A stretch of DNA of 64,000 nucleotides from Paenibacillus sp. FSL R5-0623. GTDB taxonomy: Bacteria > Bacillota > Bacilli > Paenibacillales > Paenibacillaceae. The stretch lies in the NCBI RefSeq assembly GCF_037974265.1, contig NZ_CP150233.1, positions 5,890,001 to 5,954,000 of the forward strand, in the 5' to 3' direction. Positions 60,942-64,000 of the stretch are shown here, piece after piece. The notes beneath the pieces are model-generated. The model was not told the origin of the DNA. It worked only from the letters and a program-made list of their open reading frames with translations, and made no database searches. Position 1 is the first letter of the stretch; each line of letters starts with the position of its first letter. A program made the translations under genes and the position numbers.

Positions 60942-61148
60942 ATGACCTGGTTGCCTTATGTTTTAATTGTGGGTATCGCCTTGTTTGGAGGTATTGCTAC
61001 CATGATCATCGGAAATTCCAAAGCCAATCAGACCAGCAACCCCGAATATGACCGCCGCACAAAGCAAAACCTAAGCAAACTTTCCTATGTATACGTTGGT
61101 GCGATTGTCCTTGGTTTTGGCGGACTAATCCTCTATCTTTTTAACTAA
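60942..61148 (+). CDS. Small two-helix membrane protein
   Basis: A 68-residue protein with helix 1 (about 4-23, LPYVLIVGIALFGGIATMII), a polar loop (GNSKANQTSNPEYDRRTKQN) and helix 2 (about 47-67). I do not recognise a family. The ATG at 60942 follows AAGGAGGTCCATTC, so expression is likely. Its stop overlaps that of the convergent phosphotransferase gene by 4 bases and no terminator is visible between them. Confidence 0.75.
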   Translation: MTWLPYVLIVGIALFGGIATMIIGNSKANQTSNPEYDRRTKQNLSKLSYVYVGAIVLGFGGLILYLFN

Positions 61149-62035
61149 AATGTTTCGATTCGGCAAAGAATACGTTCAAACACACCAAGCAGCTTCAGTT
61201 TTCGTTCTACATATCCAATGGTTGAGGGGCCATCTCCCCTCTCCCTGATTACTACCAAAAATCCGCGTAACATCCATACTTGTAACTGTTCGTAAAGCTG
61301 CCTCCTGTTAAAATCAGCATTCTCCTGCACATAACCATCTTCAAAGTCAGCCATAATCTTTCCAAGTTCTTGCCTATGTGTTGACGAGGGAATTGTAGAA
61401 GTCAGTACAGCTGCCAGATCGAAATGATGATCGTCCATTCTTACTTCACCGAAATCAATAATGTAGATGGACTCTTTTGTAAACAACAAATTCCACATGC
61501 CCAGATCCCCATGAATGACTGAATGGTTCGTCTTGCGAAATTTCAGACACTCCTCTGTAAGCTGCGCTAACATACGAATTTGTTCGGATGAAGAGGCTAA
61601 CACTACATTGGAAACCTCACGCCATAATTGAGATAACTCGAAACGATCTTCCATACCAGCAACCTTAAGATGATTCGTCATACGATGAAAAAGACCGACC
61701 ACCTGACCTAACCGAACAAAGTCAATGTTACTTTGGGAACGTGGAAGCAAATCCTCTATGTAGATCTGCAAATTATAAATCTCATCATTATATGTAATAT
61801 ACGGCATCCTGTATTTTGTCTGTACCATGGATGGCGAAATATTTACTGATGCCAATGCCTGAACCATTTCATACTCAATCCACGCCTGTTGTTCGTCCCT
61901 CAATTTACGTAAAACGAATTTACCTTGTGTAGACTCAATCAACATGGCTTTAGAACTATTACCGTGTTCTATAGCTTTAAATCCTACAATATTACCAATA
62001 TCATAATGATCTCCTACGTAATGAAAATTTGTCAC
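61145..62035 (-). CDS. Aminoglycoside phosphotransferase-like/kinase-fold protein
   Basis: A 296-residue protein of the APH/choline-kinase fold. The catalytic loop is HGDLGMWN (H175, D177, N182) and the Mg-binding motif is IIDFGEV (D194). The N-terminal lobe has FVLRKLRDEQQ with the ATP-binding Lys. The substrate is not predictable: it could be an amino-sugar, antibiotic or small metabolite, and spore-coat CotS-like relatives share this shape. The start is a GTG at 62035 after GAGGTGAAGGC. It lies between two secreted stalk-protein genes. Confidence 0.8.
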   Translation of the reverse strand: MTNFHYVGDHYDIGNIVGFKAIEHGNSSKAMLIESTQGKFVLRKLRDEQQAWIEYEMVQALASVNISPSMVQTKYRMPYITYNDEIYNLQIYIEDLLPRSQSNIDFVRLGQVVGLFHRMTNHLKVAGMEDRFELSQLWREVSNVVLASSSEQIRMLAQLTEECLKFRKTNHSVIHGDLGMWNLLFTKESIYIIDFGEVRMDDHHFDLAAVLTSTIPSSTHRQELGKIMADFEDGYVQENADFNRRQLYEQLQVWMLRGFLVVIRERGDGPSTIGYVERKLKLLGVFERILCRIETF

Positions 62036-62225
62036 GCCTTCACCTCATTTCCTGATCCTAAGCGATCTATTCAACAGACAGATGCCAGTCTCCTGTTTAT
62101 ATACACATGTTTACAAGTTGGAGATAATTCAGAATTATTCTGGATATGTTCGGGGTTTAATATAAAGCCATAAGGGACAGCGAGCCCATTAAACAAAACT
62201 AACCCCCAACTTGAAGGAGAGATAT

Positions 62226-63335
62226 ATGATGAAAAAAAACATGAAGAAATCCGTAGCAACGATGATGGTACTGGGCATGACTTTAACAGGAGCAACGGGT
62301 GTATTCGCCGGAACACAGCTGGAGAAAATCTCTGCATACCTTAACCATGGAATTAGCTTCAATGTCGATGGCGCGGCTTACTCACCAACGGATGGCAATG
62401 GCAACAAACTTGCGCCAATTACTTATAACAACTCTACTTATCTGCCCGTACGAGCGCTTGCTGATGCACTGCATGTGCCTGTATCCTATGACGGCAAAAA
62501 AGGACAGGTCATGATCGGCCAAGCTACCAGCAATCCATCAGCCTTGACGAATGTAACGTATAGCGCTGCACAAAAAGCGGCAATTCAAAAAGCTTTTGCA
62601 CAATTCGATGGGTTTGAAACAGCTTATGCCCCTCAGCAGATGATCGCAGGTGACACGTTCAAAAGTGTAGGTGCGGGTGGCGATGGTGTCAGCTTTATTT
62701 TTAGCCATATGAAAGTGGATGTATCTCCAAGAGATTATTCGGACGGTTATACGAGCAAAGACGTGAAACTGTCCAATGGTATAATCGCCAAATGGTACAC
62801 ACCAGATCAAACGGGCATGCTTACGTTCCAACTGGATGATCGCTATGTTACCCTTAGCTCCCCGGATCATAAGCTGAGCCAAACTCAGTTGCAACAAGTC
62901 GCTGTCTCTGTTCAAAAGTCTAACAGCAACAATGATCAAGGGATCACTGCATTCGCTGATGTGAACTATAGCAAACAACAATTGGATAACATGCGTAAGG
63001 CATTTGCGAAGTTTGACGGATTCACCACTGCTTATGCCCCACAACATATGGTTGCTGGAGATACGTTCAAAAGCGTAGGTGCAGGCGGCGATGGTGTAAA
63101 CTTTGTTTTCAATCGTATGAATGTAACGGTATCCCCTAAAGACTACTCGTTCAGCTATGATGGCAAAACAGTAAAACTGCCTAATGGCGTATCAGCCAAA
63201 TGGTATACACCAGACCAAACGGATATGCTCACGTTCAAGCTGGATGATCGTTATGTAACTATCAGCTCACCGAATAACCAATTGACTCACACTCAACTGG
63301 AGCAAATGGCGGTATCTGTACAAAAAGTGAAATAA
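62226..63335 (+). CDS. Secreted stalk-domain protein with two tandem repeats
   Basis: A 369-residue secreted protein with a signal peptide (about 1-28, ending VFAGTQ). One copper-amine-oxidase-like stalk domain (about 36-100; YNNSTYLPVRALADALHVPV) follows, then two repeats of about 120 residues (110-231 and 246-368). The repeats share blocks such as AGDTFKSVGAGGDGV, AKWYTPDQT and LDDRYVT.SSP, and are also similar in DNA (for example 62630-62690 and 63040-63100). I recognise no family for the repeats. The ATG at 62226 (or the next at 62229) follows AAGGAGAG; the frame's upstream TTG is not needed. Confidence 0.78.
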   Translation: MMKKNMKKSVATMMVLGMTLTGATGVFAGTQLEKISAYLNHGISFNVDGAAYSPTDGNGNKLAPITYNNSTYLPVRALADALHVPVSYDGKKGQVMIGQATSNPSALTNVTYSAAQKAAIQKAFAQFDGFETAYAPQQMIAGDTFKSVGAGGDGVSFIFSHMKVDVSPRDYSDGYTSKDVKLSNGIIAKWYTPDQTGMLTFQLDDRYVTLSSPDHKLSQTQLQQVAVSVQKSNSNNDQGITAFADVNYSKQQLDNMRKAFAKFDGFTTAYAPQHMVAGDTFKSVGAGGDGVNFVFNRMNVTVSPKDYSFSYDGKTVKLPNGVSAKWYTPDQTDMLTFKLDDRYVTISSPNNQLTHTQLEQMAVSVQKVK

Positions 63336-63342
63336 AAATAAA

Positions 63343-63396
63343 CATACATCATTTCGGTCCCGCTCTATGAGCTGGGGCTGATTTGATGTGTGTTTT
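63343..63396 (+). terminator. Terminator after the repeat-containing stalk-protein gene
   Basis: CATACATCA (63343-63351) pairs with TGATGTGTG (63384-63392), with one mismatch, and GCTC pairs with GAGC at the loop; TTTTG follows. Confidence 0.65.
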
Positions 63397-63520
63397 GTCC
63401 TATGTAAGACACGCTGCACTGATCTGAAAACAAGGCTTTTGTCCAGCTTCATTTTGAAAAAGATGGGGTTATAATGGAATATACATTATCTTATGCAAGA
63501 AGAGAAACGGAGTGGACCTC

Positions 63521-63796
63521 ATGAACCAGCGTATTGATCTGTCCCCAGAAGAACTGCAACAACTTGCGGGTGAGTTCAATAAGGCATCCCAGAACGGACA
63601 TGATATTCTTACCCAACTCAAAACGATGATTGATCAGTCTGAGGGACAGTGGGAAGGGGAACGCCAGCGAGAGTTTCTCGGGCGTATGAATGACAGCATG
63701 ACAAACATCGGTCATTATTTGCGCGGTTTACAGGAAACCAGCACCAGTCTTCAACAGACAGCGACGCGTTTCCGCGAAACGGATCAGTCACGTTAG
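63521..63796 (+). CDS. WXG100 family protein (EsxA-like)
   Basis: A 91-residue helical-hairpin protein with the WXG motif as W44-E45-G46 (EGQWEGERQREFL), which sits at the turn between two amphipathic helices, as in type VII secretion substrates. The ATG at 63521 follows GGAG at 8 bases; the frame extends three codons upstream to a GTG. The transcript ends at a terminator whose first arm overlaps the last codons. A DUF4176 gene follows convergently, which supports a type VII secretion setting. Confidence 0.87.
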   Translation: MNQRIDLSPEELQQLAGEFNKASQNGHDILTQLKTMIDQSEGQWEGERQREFLGRMNDSMTNIGHYLRGLQETSTSLQQTATRFRETDQSR

Positions 63797-63814
63797 GACT
63801 GATCCGTTTTTTTT
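63777..63814 (+). terminator. Terminator overlapping the WXG100 gene end
   Basis: AAACGGATCAGTC (63777-63789) and GACTGATCCGTTT (63797-63809) pair perfectly, followed by a T-run. Confidence 0.95.
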
Positions 63815-63852
63815 CATTTCCTCATATGTAGAACCGACCTTTACAACTCGGG

Positions 63853-64000
63853 CTACTTACGCTCCAGTTCCGCCGCAAATGTCTCTTCCTCCTGATCCAC
63901 ATACCCTCTGAAAATGATCTCTTCGATATCTTCATGATTGAATACATACGTATAATCCGGATTGATGTAACCCTCAGGGTATAGACAGCCAATATAATCA
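63853..64000 (-). CDS. DUF4176 family protein, C-terminal part
   Basis: The last 49 codons of a gene entering from the right edge. The visible end reads DYIGCLYPEGYINPDYTYVF, then NHEDIEEIIFRGYVDQEEET and FAAELERK before TAG. This matches the DUF4176 family, small cytoplasmic proteins found in type VII secretion loci of Firmicutes. The call is from recalled family similarity (GCLYPEG, FNHEDI). The gene is incomplete here. Confidence 0.8.
   Translation of the reverse strand, partial: DYIGCLYPEGYINPDYTYVFNHEDIEEIIFRGYVDQEEETFAAELERK

Overview
The window looks like chromosomal DNA of a Paenibacillus species (Firmicutes, Bacillales). The evidence is the mix of families: Lpl/Yes-type sugar transporters with a YesM/YesN two-component pair, copper-amine-oxidase-like stalk proteins, TTG/GTG starts after strong AGGAGG ribosome binding sites, CcpA-like cre sites, and many hairpin plus T-run terminators. 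I saw no rRNA, tRNA, CRISPR array, transposase or prophage. Most genes up to about 44.6 kb lie on the minus strand.

Layout. 1-1.1 kb: the start of kduI, a remnant of bioY and a dehydrogenase with an internal deletion. 1.3-5.2 kb: a complete cyoABCD-type quinol oxidase operon. 5.5-24.8 kb: a carbohydrate region with GH1, GH95 and GH2 glycosidases, one permease pair, three paralogous LplA-like binding lipoproteins, and a YesN/YesM-type regulator/sensor pair. Its transcription units share a GAAAACGTTTT-type operator, often next to a cre site. No ATPase is encoded with the transporter, so a shared MsmX-like ATPase elsewhere is likely. 25-28.8 kb: OsmC, an amino-acid ABC transporter and a TetR regulator. 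29-35.4 kb: uppP, thioredoxin, aldo/keto reductase, gpmA, a CtaM-like oxidase assembly protein and a NapA-like antiporter behind a leader with two terminator-like hairpins. 35.5-39 kb: an operon of response regulator, histidine kinase, phosphatidylserine synthase and DedA. 39.3-44.6 kb: pdxK-like kinase, a YcbLMNO-like two-component/ABC module and DegV.

44.9-48.3 kb (plus strand): an ABC-2 exporter with two permeases and an ATPase, followed by an M14-type zinc peptidase. 48.3-50.7 kb: a decayed beta-lactamase-family gene, a MerR regulator and a membrane-anchored alpha/beta hydrolase. 50.7-56.7 kb: a fructan/sucrose locus (LacI regulator, binding protein, two permeases, GH32) with tandem perfect operators laid over a consensus promoter. 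56.7-58.9 kb: a YtkA-like lipoprotein with BdbC, then a divergent HxlR/nitroreductase pair. 59-63.4 kb: two secreted stalk-domain proteins with internal tandem repeats, flanking a small membrane protein and a phosphotransferase. 63.5-64 kb: a WXG100 protein and a partial DUF4176 protein, probably the edge of a type VII secretion locus.

Most of the window is ordinary metabolic chromosome. The parts most worth a second look are the duplicated His-conserved repeat in the 58983-60611 protein, the exporter-peptidase operon with its in-frame extension beyond a TAG stop, the antiporter leader RNA, the shared operator network of the sugar cluster, and three decayed genes.
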